DNA of 64,000 nucleotides from Nocardiopsis metallicus (GCF_014201115.1 NZ_JACHDO010000001.1:6944001-7008000); one strand, 5' to 3'; positions 8,107-16,897 are shown, numbered from the stretch's first letter. A program made the numbers and translations. Notes: generated by a model from the sequence alone, not told the origin.

Positions 8107-8929
8107 TACCCCCGAGAACACGACGGCACCGGGTGTCGAGGGCGATGCCGCGGACGGCCCGCTGATCGTGTTCGACCAGGTGGTGAAGCGCTTCGGCGAC
8201 CTCACCGTGCTGGACCACCTCGACTTCAACGTGGCGGCCGGTGAACGCGTCACCCTGATCGGGCCGAGCGGTTCGGGCAAGACCACCATCCTGCGCCTGC
8301 TCATGACCCTGGAGAAGGTCACCGAGGGGCACATCCGGATCGGTGGCGAGCCGTTCAGCCACATGCCCCGGGGCAGCGGCCTGGTCCCGGCCAGCGAGAG
8401 CTACCTGCGCCGGCGCCGCAAGAGCATCGGCATGGTGTTCCAGCAGTTCAACCTGTTCCCCAACATGACGGTTCGCAAGAACATCATGGAGGCGCCGGTC
8501 CACGTCCTGGGCCTGAGCAAGGACGAGGCCAGCGAGCGGGCCGCTGACCTGCTCGACCTGGTGGGGCTGGGCGACAAGATCGACGCCCACCCGACCCAGC
8601 TGTCCGGCGGCCAGCAGCAGCGCGTGGCGATCGCCCGCGCCCTGGCCATGCGCCCGGAGATCCTGCTGCTGGACGAGGTCACCTCCGCCCTTGACCCGGA
8701 GTTGGTGGCCGGCGTGCTGGACGTGTTGCGCGAGGTGGCCGAGACCACCGACATCACGATGTTGTGCGTGACCCACGAGATGGGTTTCGCGCGCGACGTC
8801 TCGCACCGCGTGCTGATGTTCGACAAGGGCCGGATCGCCGAGGAGGGCCACCCGGACCAGATCTTCGGCGACCCTCGGGAGGAGCGGACCAAGTCCTTCC
8901 TCAAGTCGGTCCTGGAGAACGGCCACTAG
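8093..8929 (+). CDS. ehuA: Ectoine ABC transporter ATP-binding protein (EhuA type)
   Basis: 278 residues with all ABC ATPase motifs in order: Walker A GPSGSGKT (about 59-66), Q-loop FQQFNLFPNMTV, signature LSGGQQQRVAIARAL, Walker B ILLLDEVTSALDPE, and switch His in CVTHEMGFA. It powers uptake through EhuCD. The extra insert MPRGSGLVPASESYLRRRR before the Q-loop is typical of amino-acid/ectoine importers. It is the last gene of the operon; a terminator follows 28 bases later. Confidence 0.9.
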   Translation: MSPSDTPENTTAPGVEGDAADGPLIVFDQVVKRFGDLTVLDHLDFNVAAGERVTLIGPSGSGKTTILRLLMTLEKVTEGHIRIGGEPFSHMPRGSGLVPASESYLRRRRKSIGMVFQQFNLFPNMTVRKNIMEAPVHVLGLSKDEASERAADLLDLVGLGDKIDAHPTQLSGGQQQRVAIARALAMRPEILLLDEVTSALDPELVAGVLDVLREVAETTDITMLCVTHEMGFARDVSHRVLMFDKGRIAEEGHPDQIFGDPREERTKSFLKSVLENGH

Positions 8930-8956
8930 GTTCGGCTCCGTGTGCCGCGAAAGCTG

Positions 8957-8998
8957 AGGGCGCCGACCGGATCGTCACCGCGATCCGGCTGGCGCCCT
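8957..8998 (+). terminator. Terminator of the ehuBCDA operon
   Basis: AGGGCGCC (8957-8964) pairs with GGCGCCCT (8991-8998), and an inner CCGGATCG pairs with CGATCCGG after a small internal loop; total stem about 16 bp with a short loop. Confidence 0.7.
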
Positions 8999-9136
8999 GC
9001 TGATTTTCCACCGCGACGTCGCCCCCTGTGCGTGTGTCGGCCCCGGTGACAGCCGGGTGACGACATACCGTAGTCATTAAGTCGCGTTTAGTTTCCCCTG
9101 GTGGAGAATGTGTGTTCTGAGACAGGGGGGACGCTT

Positions 9137-10084
9137 GTGACCATGGTGCGAAGATGGGGGCTCGCCGGGGGGCTCGCCCTCGCCGCGGTCCTGCTCGGCG
9201 GCGCGCTGTTCGCCCATCCCGTGCTGCGCGGCGACGTCTTCGGGGACGGCGCCGTGCTGTTCCTGATCACCTGGTTGCCGATGCTGATCGGCGGGGTCAT
9301 GGCATGGGGCCTCGTGCAGGCGTTCGGTCGGCGGGACGAGCTCGACAGGCGCATCGCCGCCGCCATGGGCGGCCACCCCATGAGCCGCGAACTCAGCTGG
9401 ATGGTGATCCTGCTGGGCTGTTTCATCGCGTCGATGGTCCTGCTGTCCTGGATCTTCGCCGTCTACGGCGAGGAGACGGGGATCGCCCCGGACCTGGCGA
9501 TGTCGGTCTCCCTGGTCTCCCGACTGCTGTTCCTGTTCGCGCTTCCGCTGCTCATCATGGACCGCTCGGGGCTGACCGTGGACGGCAAGGGCACCGCCAT
9601 GCCCGCGATCGCGCTGAAGGTGGCCGAACTCTGGCGCTGGCTCGGGCTGATCCCCGTGGTCGCCGCGGTCGGGCTGATCGGCTACCTCATCACCCCGCAC
9701 ATCGGACTGCCCTCCCCCTCCCTGGCCCTGTACGCGCTGCTGGTCGCCTTCACCGTGATCGCCACGTGCGAGGAGATCTTCTTCCGCGGCATGATGCAGA
9801 CCCGGCTGGAGCAGTTCATGGGCCGCTGGGGAGGCATCGTGATGACCTCGGTGGTGTTCGCGCTGACCTACGCGATCATCCAGCCCTACGACGCCGTCTC
9901 CCAGCTTCCCGGCTACGACCTCATGCACGACACCGGCCTGGCCCTGCTCACCTACGGCGCCGCGAGTCTGCTCTACGGCTACCTCTGGGCGTGCTTTCGC
10001 AACACGTGGATCAACGTCCTCATGCGCGTGGCGATGTTCGTGCTCCTCCTGCCGCCGGATCTGCGCATCGGCATCGGCCAGTAG
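9137..10084 (+). CDS. CPBP-type intramembrane protease homolog, probably catalytically degenerate
   Basis: 315 residues from a GTG with AGGGGGG at good spacing (an ATG at 9143 is the alternative; the frame opens at 9101 without a ribosome site). About eight membrane helices. Motif 1 of the CPBP (Abi/CAAX) family is intact as CEEIFFRG (Glu-Glu at about 212-213). The motif-2 histidine of FxxxH is a tyrosine (FALTY, about 241-245), and where motif 3 should have its His the sequence reads NVLMRVAMF. Family knowledge says these His residues bind the metal, so the protein may be a non-proteolytic relative. It stands alone between terminators. Confidence 0.75.
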   Translation: MTMVRRWGLAGGLALAAVLLGGALFAHPVLRGDVFGDGAVLFLITWLPMLIGGVMAWGLVQAFGRRDELDRRIAAAMGGHPMSRELSWMVILLGCFIASMVLLSWIFAVYGEETGIAPDLAMSVSLVSRLLFLFALPLLIMDRSGLTVDGKGTAMPAIALKVAELWRWLGLIPVVAAVGLIGYLITPHIGLPSPSLALYALLVAFTVIATCEEIFFRGMMQTRLEQFMGRWGGIVMTSVVFALTYAIIQPYDAVSQLPGYDLMHDTGLALLTYGAASLLYGYLWACFRNTWINVLMRVAMFVLLLPPDLRIGIGQ

Positions 10085-10137
10085 TTCGGCGTCGCCCGGT
10101 AGGCCATTCGCCGAACTCCCCGGAAAACTCGTCAGAC

Positions 10138-10169
10138 CACGCGTCCTGCCAGGTCAGGCAGGGCGCGTG
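10138..10169 (+). terminator. Terminator after the CPBP-like gene
   Basis: A 13-bp stem (10138-10150 with 10157-10169, one G-T wobble) with loop AGGTCA. A second, weaker repeat GTTCGGCG/CGCCGAAC lies just before it around 10084-10117. Confidence 0.65.
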
Positions 10170-10253
10170 ATCGCGTCATGAGCGAAAAGTTGCCCCGAAC
10201 CCCAGGACACGGGTGTGGATATGGGTACAGAAGCTGCATAGCAGCCGTGTTGC

Positions 10254-10297
10254 GGTCATTTTCCCCTCATGGGGTTGTCACCGTGCGGTCATGAAAA
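10254..10297 (+). promoter_or_regulatory. PHO-box-like array of four 11-bp direct repeats upstream of ppk
   Basis: The core TCA recurs at exactly 11-base steps (10256, 10267, 10278, 10289). The units read GGTCATTTTCC, CCTCATGGGGT, TGTCACCGTGC and GGTCATGAAAA. Streptomyces PhoP binds 11-bp direct-repeat units with a G(G/T)TCA core, and ppk is a known PhoP target there. The array ends 18 bases before the ppk start codon. Confidence 0.65.
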
Positions 10298-10315
10298 AGG
10301 GGGAGTCTGCCCACT

Positions 10316-12418
10316 GTGAGCACGGAATCAGCGCCAACGCCAGCGGGTCCCACCACCACCGAACTGCCCGTCGACAGGTTCATGGACCGAGAGGAGGGAT
10401 GGCTCCGTTTCAACCAGCGGGTCCTCGAACTCGCCGAGGACGAGAACATCCCGCTGCTCGAACGGACGCGGTTCCTCGCGATCTTCTCCAACAACCTCGA
10501 CGAGTTCTTCATGGTCCGGGTCGCCGGACTCAAACGCCGACTGGCCACCGGACTGTCCGTCGCCTCGGCCAGCGGACACCACCCGCGGGACCTCCTGGAG
10601 CGCGTCTCCCTGTTCACGCACGACCTCATGCTGCGCCAGACGGCCTGCTTCGAGGACAGCGTCGCCCCGGCCCTGGCGGAGGAGGGTATCCGCATCGTCC
10701 GGTGGAACGAACTGGACACCGCCGAGCGCGAGTACCTGCACGGTTACTTCCGCCGCTCCATCTACCCGCTGGTGACGCCGTTCGCGGTCGACTCCGCGCA
10801 CCCCTTCCCCTACATCTCCGGGCGCTCGCTCAACCTCGCCGTCACCGTGCGCGACCCCCAGGACGACCGGCGCATGTTCGCGCGGGTCAAGGTGCCCAGC
10901 TCACTGCCGCGCTTCATCGAACTCACCGCGCACGGCGGCGGCCGCTTCGTCCCGGTCGAGGACATCATCGCCGCCCACCTGCCCCAGCTCTTCGAGGGCA
11001 TGCAGGTGGTCGAGCACCACGCCTTCCGGGTCACCCGCAACGCCGACCTCGAGGTCGACGAGGACGAGACCGACGACCTCGTCCAGTCCCTGGAGAACGA
11101 ACTCCTGCGCCGCCGGTTCGGCCCGCTGGTGCGCCTGGAGGTGGAGCAGACCATCAGCGACGAGGTCCTGCTCATCCTGCGCGAGGAACTGGGCGCCGAG
11201 GAGGAGGAGATCTACCGGGTCCCCGGTCCGCTCAACCTGGCAGGGCTCGCCCAGATCGCCGACAGCGACCGCCCAGACCTGAGCTACCCGCCCATGGTCC
11301 CGGTCGAACCGCGCGCGCTGACCTCGGGTGACCTGTTCGCGACCATCCGCGAACGCGAGATCCTGGTCCACCACCCCTACGAGTCCTTCGCCACCACCAC
11401 CGAACGGTTCCTGGCCCTGGCCGCGATGGACCCCAAGGTCGTGGCGATCAAGCAGACCCTCTACCGCACCAGCGGGGACTCACCCATCGTGGAGTCGCTC
11501 ATCGAGGCGGCCCGCGGCGGCAAGGAGGTCGTGGTCCTGGTCGAGATCAAGGCCCGCTTCGACGAGCAGAACAACATCCAGTGGGCCCGCAAGCTCGAGG
11601 AGGCCGGCTGCCACGTGGTCTACGGCGTGATCGGCCTCAAGACTCACTGCAAGCTGTCCATGGTGATCCGCCAGGACGACGACGGCCTGCTGCGCCGCTA
11701 CTGCCACGTCGGCACCGGCAACTACAACCCGAGCACCGCCCGCGTCTACGAGGACCTCGGCCTGTTCAGCGCCGCCGCCGAGGTGGGCGAGGACGTCAGC
11801 GACCTCTTCAACAGCCTCACCGGGTTCTCCCGCAAGAAACACTACCGACGGCTGATGGTCGCGCCCGCGGCCCTGCGCGAGGGGCTGCTCCAACAGATCG
11901 AGACCGAGGTGGACAACAGCCTCAAGGGGGAGCCCGCCCACATCCGGATCAAGGTCAACTCCCTGGTCGACGAGGAGATCATCGACGCCCTCTACCGGGC
12001 CTCACAGTCGGGGGTCAACGTCGACCTGTGGGTGCGCGGCAGCTGCGTGCTGCGCGCCGGGGTGCCGGGGCTGTCCGACAACATCCGGGTGCGCAGCATC
12101 CTCGGCCGTTTCCTGGAGCACTCCCGCGTGTTCGTCTTCGCCAACGGCTGGCGGCCCAAGGTCTGGATCGGCAGCGCCGACCTGATGCCCCGCAACCTGG
12201 ACCGGCGCGTGGAGGCACTGGTCCGGATCGCCGATCCGGAGCAGTGCCGCCGGTTGGTGGGCATCATGGACCTGGCGATGTCCGACAGCACCTCCTCGTG
12301 GCGGCTCGAACCCGACGGCACATGGACCCGGGTCACCCACGACGAGGAGGGCCAACCGCTGGTCGACCTCCAGGACACCCTGCGCGGCGACCGGCATCTG
12401 AGAGTGGTGGACGGGTGA
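10316..12418 (+). CDS. ppk1: Polyphosphate kinase 1
   Basis: 700 residues, full length. The enzyme polymerises ATP gamma-phosphates into polyphosphate and works in reverse. The N-terminal domain opens [17 protein letters not shown] and [19 protein letters not shown]; the phospholipase-D-like catalytic half has the phosphorylated histidine in [13 protein letters not shown] (H444) and a second catalytic His in [10 protein letters not shown] (H602), plus [16 protein letters not shown]. Start is GTG. The next gene overlaps the stop by 4 bases; ppk1 followed by mutT1 is a conserved mycobacterial/actinobacterial pair. A PHO-box-like array just upstream implies induction under phosphate limitation. 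ppx lies at 60.6 kb. Confidence 0.96.
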   Translation: MSTESAPTPAGPTTTELPVDRFMDREEGWLRFNQRVLELAEDENIPLLERTRFLAIFSNNLDEFFMVRVAGLKRRLATGLSVASASGHHPRDLLERVSLFTHDLMLRQTACFEDSVAPALAEEGIRIVRWNELDTAEREYLHGYFRRSIYPLVTPFAVDSAHPFPYISGRSLNLAVTVRDPQDDRRMFARVKVPSSLPRFIELTAHGGGRFVPVEDIIAAHLPQLFEGMQVVEHHAFRVTRNADLEVDEDETDDLVQSLENELLRRRFGPLVRLEVEQTISDEVLLILREELGAEEEEIYRVPGPLNLAGLAQIADSDRPDLSYPPMVPVEPRALTSGDLFATIREREILVHHPYESFATTTERFLALAAMDPKVVAIKQTLYRTSGDSPIVESLIEAARGGKEVVVLVEIKARFDEQNNIQWARKLEEAGCHVVYGVIGLKTHCKLSMVIRQDDDGLLRRYCHVGTGNYNPSTARVYEDLGLFSAAAEVGEDVSDLFNSLTGFSRKKHYRRLMVAPAALREGLLQQIETEVDNSLKGEPAHIRIKVNSLVDEEIIDALYRASQSGVNVDLWVRGSCVLRAGVPGLSDNIRVRSILGRFLEHSRVFVFANGWRPKVWIGSADLMPRNLDRRVEALVRIADPEQCRRLVGIMDLAMSDSTSSWRLEPDGTWTRVTHDEEGQPLVDLQDTLRGDRHLRVVDG

Positions 12419-13452
12419 ACACCCACGAGTCCGGGACCGAAGAAGGTACCGACGTTTCCGAAGGGTCCGACCCACAGAGCAGCGCCACGGAGAGCGTGGA
12501 TATCCGTGTGACCAGTGCCTTCCCTCCGCGGGACACCGCGGTGGGCGGATACCTGGAGCCGATCCGGGCGGGCGGGGCGGTGCTCTGGCGCGACGCGGGG
12601 CGGGGCCGGGAGGTCGTCCTCATCCGCCGCCCGGACCGGGGCGACTGGACCCTGCCCAAGGGCAAGCTCAAGAACGGCGAGCACCCCATCATCGGCGCCG
12701 TCCGCGAGGTCGAGGAGGAGACCGGCCTGGCCCCCGTGATGGGGCGCCGGCTCCCGCCGCAGCGCTACCTCAAGGACGGCTGGCCCAAACAGGTGGAATG
12801 GTGGGCGGCCACCCCGGCCCAGTCGGGCGGGGAGGTCGACTACGAACCCAACGAGGAGGTGGACGTGGTCGAGTGGGTCCCCGTGGAGGAGGCCCGCACC
12901 CGCCTGAGCTACGACCACGACGTCCAGGTCCTCGACAACTTCCGGGCCGGTCCCGCACGGACCTTCCCGGTCATCCTGCTGCGGCACCTGTCCGCGGGGG
13001 AGAAGCGGGCCTGGAACGACAACGACCTGCTCCGCCCGCTCGATGCCTCGGGCCGCTCCGACGCGCTGGCGCTGCCCCGGGTCCTGGCGGCCTACGGGAG
13101 CCCCGGCGCGGTCTCCTCGGCCGCGGCGCGCTGCACGGAGTCCCTGCTGCCCTACACCGTGGAGTGCGACGCCCCGATGCGCACCGAACGCGCCTTCACC
13201 GTGGGGCGCGAGGGCAAGGGCTACGAGGTGGAGGAGGCCCGGGAGGCCTTCGCGCGGATCCTGGCCGAGGGGCGGCCCGCCGTGGTGTGCACCCACGGGG
13301 AGCTGATCCCGCACCTGATGACCGAGGCGCTCACCAGCCTGGGCGCCCCGCTGTCCCAGCAGCGCAGCCTGCGCAAGGGTTCCTTCTGGGTCGTACACGT
13401 GTCCCAGGACGGGAAACTGGCGGGGGTGGAGCGACACGGGGTGCGGGAGTGA
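12415..13452 (+). CDS. mutT1: Nudix hydrolase fused to histidine phosphatase (MutT1 type)
   Basis: 345 residues from a GTG overlapping the ppk1 stop (GTGA). After about 40 low-complexity residues, the Nudix domain carries a complete Nudix box at 83-105 (G-x5-E-x7-REVEEETGL). The C-terminal domain is histidine-phosphatase-like, with [13 protein letters not shown] (R190-H191) and CTHGE (H294). This fusion is the MutT1 architecture, which in mycobacteria clears 8-oxo-GTP/dGTP and dinucleoside polyphosphates; the pairing with ppk1 supports it. The usual RHG is RHL here, which other MutT1 proteins also vary. Confidence 0.85.
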   Translation: MNTHESGTEEGTDVSEGSDPQSSATESVDIRVTSAFPPRDTAVGGYLEPIRAGGAVLWRDAGRGREVVLIRRPDRGDWTLPKGKLKNGEHPIIGAVREVEEETGLAPVMGRRLPPQRYLKDGWPKQVEWWAATPAQSGGEVDYEPNEEVDVVEWVPVEEARTRLSYDHDVQVLDNFRAGPARTFPVILLRHLSAGEKRAWNDNDLLRPLDASGRSDALALPRVLAAYGSPGAVSSAAARCTESLLPYTVECDAPMRTERAFTVGREGKGYEVEEAREAFARILAEGRPAVVCTHGELIPHLMTEALTSLGAPLSQQRSLRKGSFWVVHVSQDGKLAGVERHGVRE

Positions 13453-13508
13453 ACCGCGTCCGTCGGGCCGGGTAGGGGAGTGCTCCCGAGCGGTGACATG
13501 ATGCGGTC

Positions 13509-13961
13509 ATGGCCAAACACATGGTGGCTCGGAGCGTCGTCGTCGACGCCCCGGCCAAGAGGATCTTCGACCTCGTCGCCGCACCGTCCCGCCACCCCGA
13601 GCTCGACGGGTCGGGCACGGTCCAGAGCGCGCTCTTCGGTCCGGAACGGCTGGAGGCGGACTCCGAGTTCGGAATGGACATGAAGATGCTCGGGCTCCCC
13701 TACCGGATGACCAACCGGGTGGTGGAGTTCGAGGAGGGCCGGCTCATCGCGTGGAAGCACGTGGGGTCGCACCGCTGGCGCTACGAGTTCGAGGAGCTGC
13801 CGCAGGGAGGGACCCTGGTCACCGAGACCTTCGACTACTCGCGGGGGCAGGTGGGCTTCTACATCCTGAGCGGGGCTCCGGCGCGCAACGCCCGCGGCAT
13901 CGAGCGGACGCTGGAACGCCTCAAGGAGCTGGCGGAGGCCGAGGAGGCCGCACAGGCCTGA
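13509..13961 (+). CDS. SRPBCC-family (polyketide cyclase/START-like) protein
   Basis: 150 residues. The opening HMVARSVVVDAPAKRIFDLVA is the classic first strand and helix of the SRPBCC ligand-binding fold, and the end LERTLERLKELAEAEEA is the long closing helix. Such proteins bind hydrophobic ligands; the ligand is unknown. It stands alone 57 bases after mutT1, and a bidirectional terminator follows. Confidence 0.8.
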   Translation: MAKHMVARSVVVDAPAKRIFDLVAAPSRHPELDGSGTVQSALFGPERLEADSEFGMDMKMLGLPYRMTNRVVEFEEGRLIAWKHVGSHRWRYEFEELPQGGTLVTETFDYSRGQVGFYILSGAPARNARGIERTLERLKELAEAEEAAQA

Positions 13962-14014
13962 CGGTCGCGGAGGTCTGTCGGCCGTGCAGGCCCGACCCCC
14001 TTCCCGAACACACA

Positions 14015-14046
14015 CCTGGGCCCCGGTCGCGTGACCGGGGCCCAGG
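14015..14046. terminator. Bidirectional terminator between convergent genes
   Basis: A perfect 14-bp stem (14015-14028 with 14033-14046) with loop GCGT lies between the SRPBCC gene and the convergent small secreted protein gene. Confidence 0.8.
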
Positions 14047-14108
14047 GCGTTCGGCTGACCGAGGAGGTCAGGACCGGGAGACAGTGGTCAGCGGCCAGAG
14101 GCCGACGG

Positions 14109-14351
14109 CTAGTAGTAGTAGCCGTTGTCCTTGTCCTTGCCCTTGTGGTCCTTGTGCCAGTGCTTGCCCTTGTCGTCCTTGTCCGACCAGTATCCGTAGC
14201 CGTGGCCCTGCTCGACCACCGTGCGCTGGAGGTCGTAGTAGCCGTCATAGCCGTCATAGCCCTTGTGCCCGGCGGCGGCGGGGGAGGCGGCCATGGCGAC
14301 GGCGGCGCCGGTGGCGGCGGTCATGAGGGCGAGAGCAACGAAGCGCTTCAC
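14109..14351 (-). CDS. Small secreted Gly/Tyr/Lys/Asp/His-rich protein
   Basis: 80 residues from a GTG with AAGGA eight bases upstream. Residues 1-27 form a clear signal peptide (MKRFVALALMTAATGAAVAM then ending AAA). The mature part of about 53 residues is low-complexity: GHKGYDGYDGYYDL near the start, then SDKDDKGKHWHKDHKGKDKD and a YYY end. The charged, His-rich repeats suggest metal or surface binding, but nothing is established. No family is recognised. It is transcribed divergently from the M50 peptidase gene. Confidence 0.75.
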   Translation of the reverse strand: MKRFVALALMTAATGAAVAMAASPAAAGHKGYDGYDGYYDLQRTVVEQGHGYGYWSDKDDKGKHWHKDHKGKDKDNGYYY

Positions 14352-14648
14352 ACGGAATCCTTGCTGTGAGTAGCTGGAAAATCACTAACAGTGGTGACTG
14401 TAGGTCGGCTTCGCTCGTTTGGCCAGTTCATCGGAGCCCAAAGCCACGGACTTTTCGGTTCGGCCGCGGCCCAACCGTCAGACACGGCACCCGCCCAAAT
14501 GCCCTAAAGTTCGGCAAGGGCCCGCGTTCTCCGCGCCTCCCGGCCGCCGCGGTGTCGGCTGAACCGGCCCGAAGCGGTGCCGGCTGGTCCGGTCCGCTGG
14601 AAGTGCTGCACGTGGTGCCGGTCGAAGCGGGAAGTCGGGAGTCCAGTA
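14352..14648. other. Divergent promoter region
   Basis: 297 bases without a convincing gene, between the small secreted protein gene (leftward) and the M50 peptidase gene (rightward). Small dyads occur near the leftward start (CACTAACAGTG and TCAC/GTGA around 14380-14396). No clear promoter could be fixed. Confidence 0.45.
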
Positions 14649-15359
14649 GTGGTGGGAACGAGCTTGGGTGACGTGTGGCAGGACGTGCTGTCCGTCCAGC
14701 CCGACCCGGAGCAGTGGATCATCGTCACGACGGCGGTGGTGGCCCTGGCGACCGTGTTGCTGGGGCCGCCCTGGCGGGTGGCGCGCAACGTCGTCACCAT
14801 CGTCCACGAGGGAGGGCACGCGCTGCTGGCCCTGTTGAGCGGGCGCCAGCTGACCGGTATCCGGCTGCACTCGGACACCTCCGGGGTGACGGTCTCCCGC
14901 GGCAAGCCCACGGGTGTCGGCATGATCCTCACGGTCTTCGCCGGCTACATCGCCCCGAGCGTGGTCGGCCTGCTGGGCATCCTCATGCTGATGTCGGGCC
15001 GCATCACCGCGCTGCTGTGGCTGAGCATCGTCTTCCTCGCCGCCATGCTGGTCATGATCCGCAACTTCTACGGAGTGCTGTCGATCGTGCTCACCGGCGC
15101 GGTGGTCTTCGGCGTCAGCTGGTTCACCCCGCACGAGGTCCAGGCGGCGTTCGCCTACCTGTTCATCTGGTTCCTGCTCTTCGCCGGGGTGCGGCCGGTC
15201 CTGGAACTCCAGTCGCAGCGGATGCGCAACCCCTCCCCGCAGTCGGACGCGGACCAGATGGCCCGCCTGACCGGCCTGCCGGGCACCTTCTGGGTGATGG
15301 TGTTCCTGCTGGTGAACGCGGCCGTCACCGGGCTGGGCGTGTGGCTGCTGTTCTTCTGA
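14649..15359 (+). CDS. M50-type membrane metallopeptidase
   Basis: 236 residues from a GTG with GGGAG seven bases upstream (the frame opens at 14577 with an implausible Cys/Trp-rich lead). HEGGHALLALLSG (about 49-61) carries the zinc motif HExxH as HEGGH. About seven hydrophobic segments follow, ending LLVNAAVTGLGVWLLFF. The family cleaves membrane proteins or is a YpsC/Spo4F-like relative; the substrate is unknown. Its natural terminator has been split by the insertion sequence downstream. Confidence 0.8.
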   Translation: MVGTSLGDVWQDVLSVQPDPEQWIIVTTAVVALATVLLGPPWRVARNVVTIVHEGGHALLALLSGRQLTGIRLHSDTSGVTVSRGKPTGVGMILTVFAGYIAPSVVGLLGILMLMSGRITALLWLSIVFLAAMLVMIRNFYGVLSIVLTGAVVFGVSWFTPHEVQAAFAYLFIWFLLFAGVRPVLELQSQRMRNPSPQSDADQMARLTGLPGTFWVMVFLLVNAAVTGLGVWLLFF

Positions 15360-15449
15360 GCCCGGACGTGACAGGGGCCCCGCGTCGCGATGAACTGCTC
15401 CCTGGAAGTTGGACTGGAAATCCAGTTCCATCGACCAGGGAGCAGTCCC

Positions 15450-15932
15450 ATGAGAGCGAACAGCTCACTCACCCAGGACCAACGCCACCAAGCGATAGCG
15501 TTGTTCGAGCAAGGCAGAGCCGATCACGCGGTAGCGGCCTCTCTGGGGGTCTCGCGATGGGCGGTCCGAAGCCTGTACCGACGGTGGCGGATCCACGGCC
15601 CGGGAGCGCTGGTGACCAAACAAGCGAAGAAGTCCTACTCCTTCGAGTTCAAGGTCGAGGCGGTGCGCCGCCTCCTGGCGGGCGAGCCCAAGACCGAGCT
15701 GGCCAAGGAACTGGAACTGTCCTCACCCAAGCTGCTGGAATCGTGGGTGCGCACCTACCGCACCCAGGGCTCAGAAGGGCTACGCCCCAAGCAGCGAGGA
15801 CGCCCGCCCAAGAGCGCACCACAAGAGCCAGCCTCAGAGCTGGAACGACTACGCCGTGAGAACGAGCTCCTGCGTGCCCAGAACGCCTACCTGGGAAAAG
15901 TGCGGGCCTTGAGGGAACATCCACCAGAGTGA
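15450..15932 (+). CDS. IS3-family OrfA, helix-turn-helix protein
   Basis: 160 residues. Two DNA-binding blocks: AIALFEQGRADHAVAASLGV near 13-32, and VEAVRRLLAGEPKTELAKEL near 67-86. A leucine-zipper-like helix ELERLRRENELLRAQNAYLG ends the protein. The heptamer G GGA AAA at 15893-15899 is in the right phase for -1 frameshifting, and the -1 frame is open into orfB, so an OrfAB fusion transposase can be made. Confidence 0.9.
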   Translation: MRANSSLTQDQRHQAIALFEQGRADHAVAASLGVSRWAVRSLYRRWRIHGPGALVTKQAKKSYSFEFKVEAVRRLLAGEPKTELAKELELSSPKLLESWVRTYRTQGSEGLRPKQRGRPPKSAPQEPASELERLRRENELLRAQNAYLGKVRALREHPPE

Positions 15933-16783
15933 GGGTTCACGCTGTGGTCGCCCTCAAGGCCGAACACCGATTGGACGTGCTGCTGCGGGTTGCTGGGCTG
16001 GCCCGCTCCACGTTCTTCTACCACCAGGCCCGACTCCAAACCCCGGATCCCCACGCAGCGCTCAAGGCCCAGATCAGGCAGCTCTTCGACAAGAACAAGG
16101 GCCGCTACGGGCACCGCCGGATCCATGACCAGCTCCTCAAGAAGGGGTGGCGGGTAGCGAAGAAGACCGTACTCAAGCTCATGAACCAGCTGGGCCTGGT
16201 CTGCCGGGTGCGCCGCAAGAAGCCCTACGGCTCCTACCGGGGCCAGGCGGGCCAGGTGGCGCCGAACCTGCTGGAGCGTGACTTCACCGCGCAGGGGCCG
16301 AACCAGAAATGGGTGACCGACGTGAGCGAGTTCGCCGTCGCGGGCCACAAGGTCTACCTGTCACCGGTCATGGACCTGTTCGACCGGCAGATCATCTCCT
16401 ACACGGCCGCTCTGTCACCGAACCTGGAGTTGACCAACACCTCCTTGCGGGAGGCGTTGAAGACCCTGCCCCCTGGTCAGAGCCCGCTGGTCCACTCCGA
16501 CCAGGGGTTTCAGTATCAGCACGTGTCCTGGCGGCGGCTGCTCGCCGGGGTCGACGGTCTTCAGTCGATGTCGCGCAAGGGCAACTGTCTGGACAACGCG
16601 GTGATCGAGAGTTTCTTCGGTCACCTGAAGGAGGAGTTCTTCACCCACTCCGAGTTCGAGACCGTCGAGGAGTTCACCGCAGGGCTGGATGAGTACATCG
16701 CCTGGTTCAACCACGAACGCGTCCATAGCTATCTTGAGGGCCTGAGCCCGGTGCAGTACCGAGCTCAGGCCCTGGCGGCCTAA
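15929..16783 (+). CDS. IS3-family OrfB, DDE integrase-type transposase
   Basis: 284 residues; its GTG overlaps the orfA stop by 4 bases. It has an HTH_21-type region (KGRYGHRRIHDQLLKKGW) and an rve catalytic core: first Asp in WVTDVSEF, second in VHSDQGFQYQ, and Glu in NAVIESFFGHLKEE. The ending YIAWFNHERVHSYLEGLSP is typical of IS3. It is probably made mainly as the OrfAB fusion. Confidence 0.93.
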   Translation: MRVHAVVALKAEHRLDVLLRVAGLARSTFFYHQARLQTPDPHAALKAQIRQLFDKNKGRYGHRRIHDQLLKKGWRVAKKTVLKLMNQLGLVCRVRRKKPYGSYRGQAGQVAPNLLERDFTAQGPNQKWVTDVSEFAVAGHKVYLSPVMDLFDRQIISYTAALSPNLELTNTSLREALKTLPPGQSPLVHSDQGFQYQHVSWRRLLAGVDGLQSMSRKGNCLDNAVIESFFGHLKEEFFTHSEFETVEEFTAGLDEYIAWFNHERVHSYLEGLSPVQYRAQALAA

Positions 16784-16897
16784 CCTTTAGTTAGCCGGTC
16801 CAACTATCGGGGACCAGTTCACGACGCGGGGCCTTTCGCGTACCTCGGACGGTGTGCGCCCCGGACGGGCGCGCGCGGAGCGCTCCGCGGGACGGGC

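Larger units (their letters stand above)
15391..16821 (+). mobile_element. IS3-family insertion sequence, complete
   Basis: 1431 bp. Ends are imperfect inverted repeats of about 27 bp (roughly 21 matches) starting TGAACTG: left end at 15391, right end at 16821 (reads CAGTTCA). Flanking 3-bp direct repeats CGA (15388-15390 and 16822-16824) are the target duplication expected of IS3 elements. It has two overlapping frames, orfA and orfB, both intact, so it may be active. The orfA type with two helix-turn-helix blocks points to the IS150 group (inference). Confidence 0.92.
15376..16833. other. Terminator hairpin split by an insertion sequence
   Basis: GGCCCCGCG (15376-15384) left of the element and CGCGGGGCC (16825-16833) right of it are perfect complements. 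Removing the IS and one CGA copy restores a 9-bp stem with loop TCGCGA, 17 bases after the M50 peptidase stop. The pre-insertion terminator of the M50 gene is thus inferred. Confidence 0.75.
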
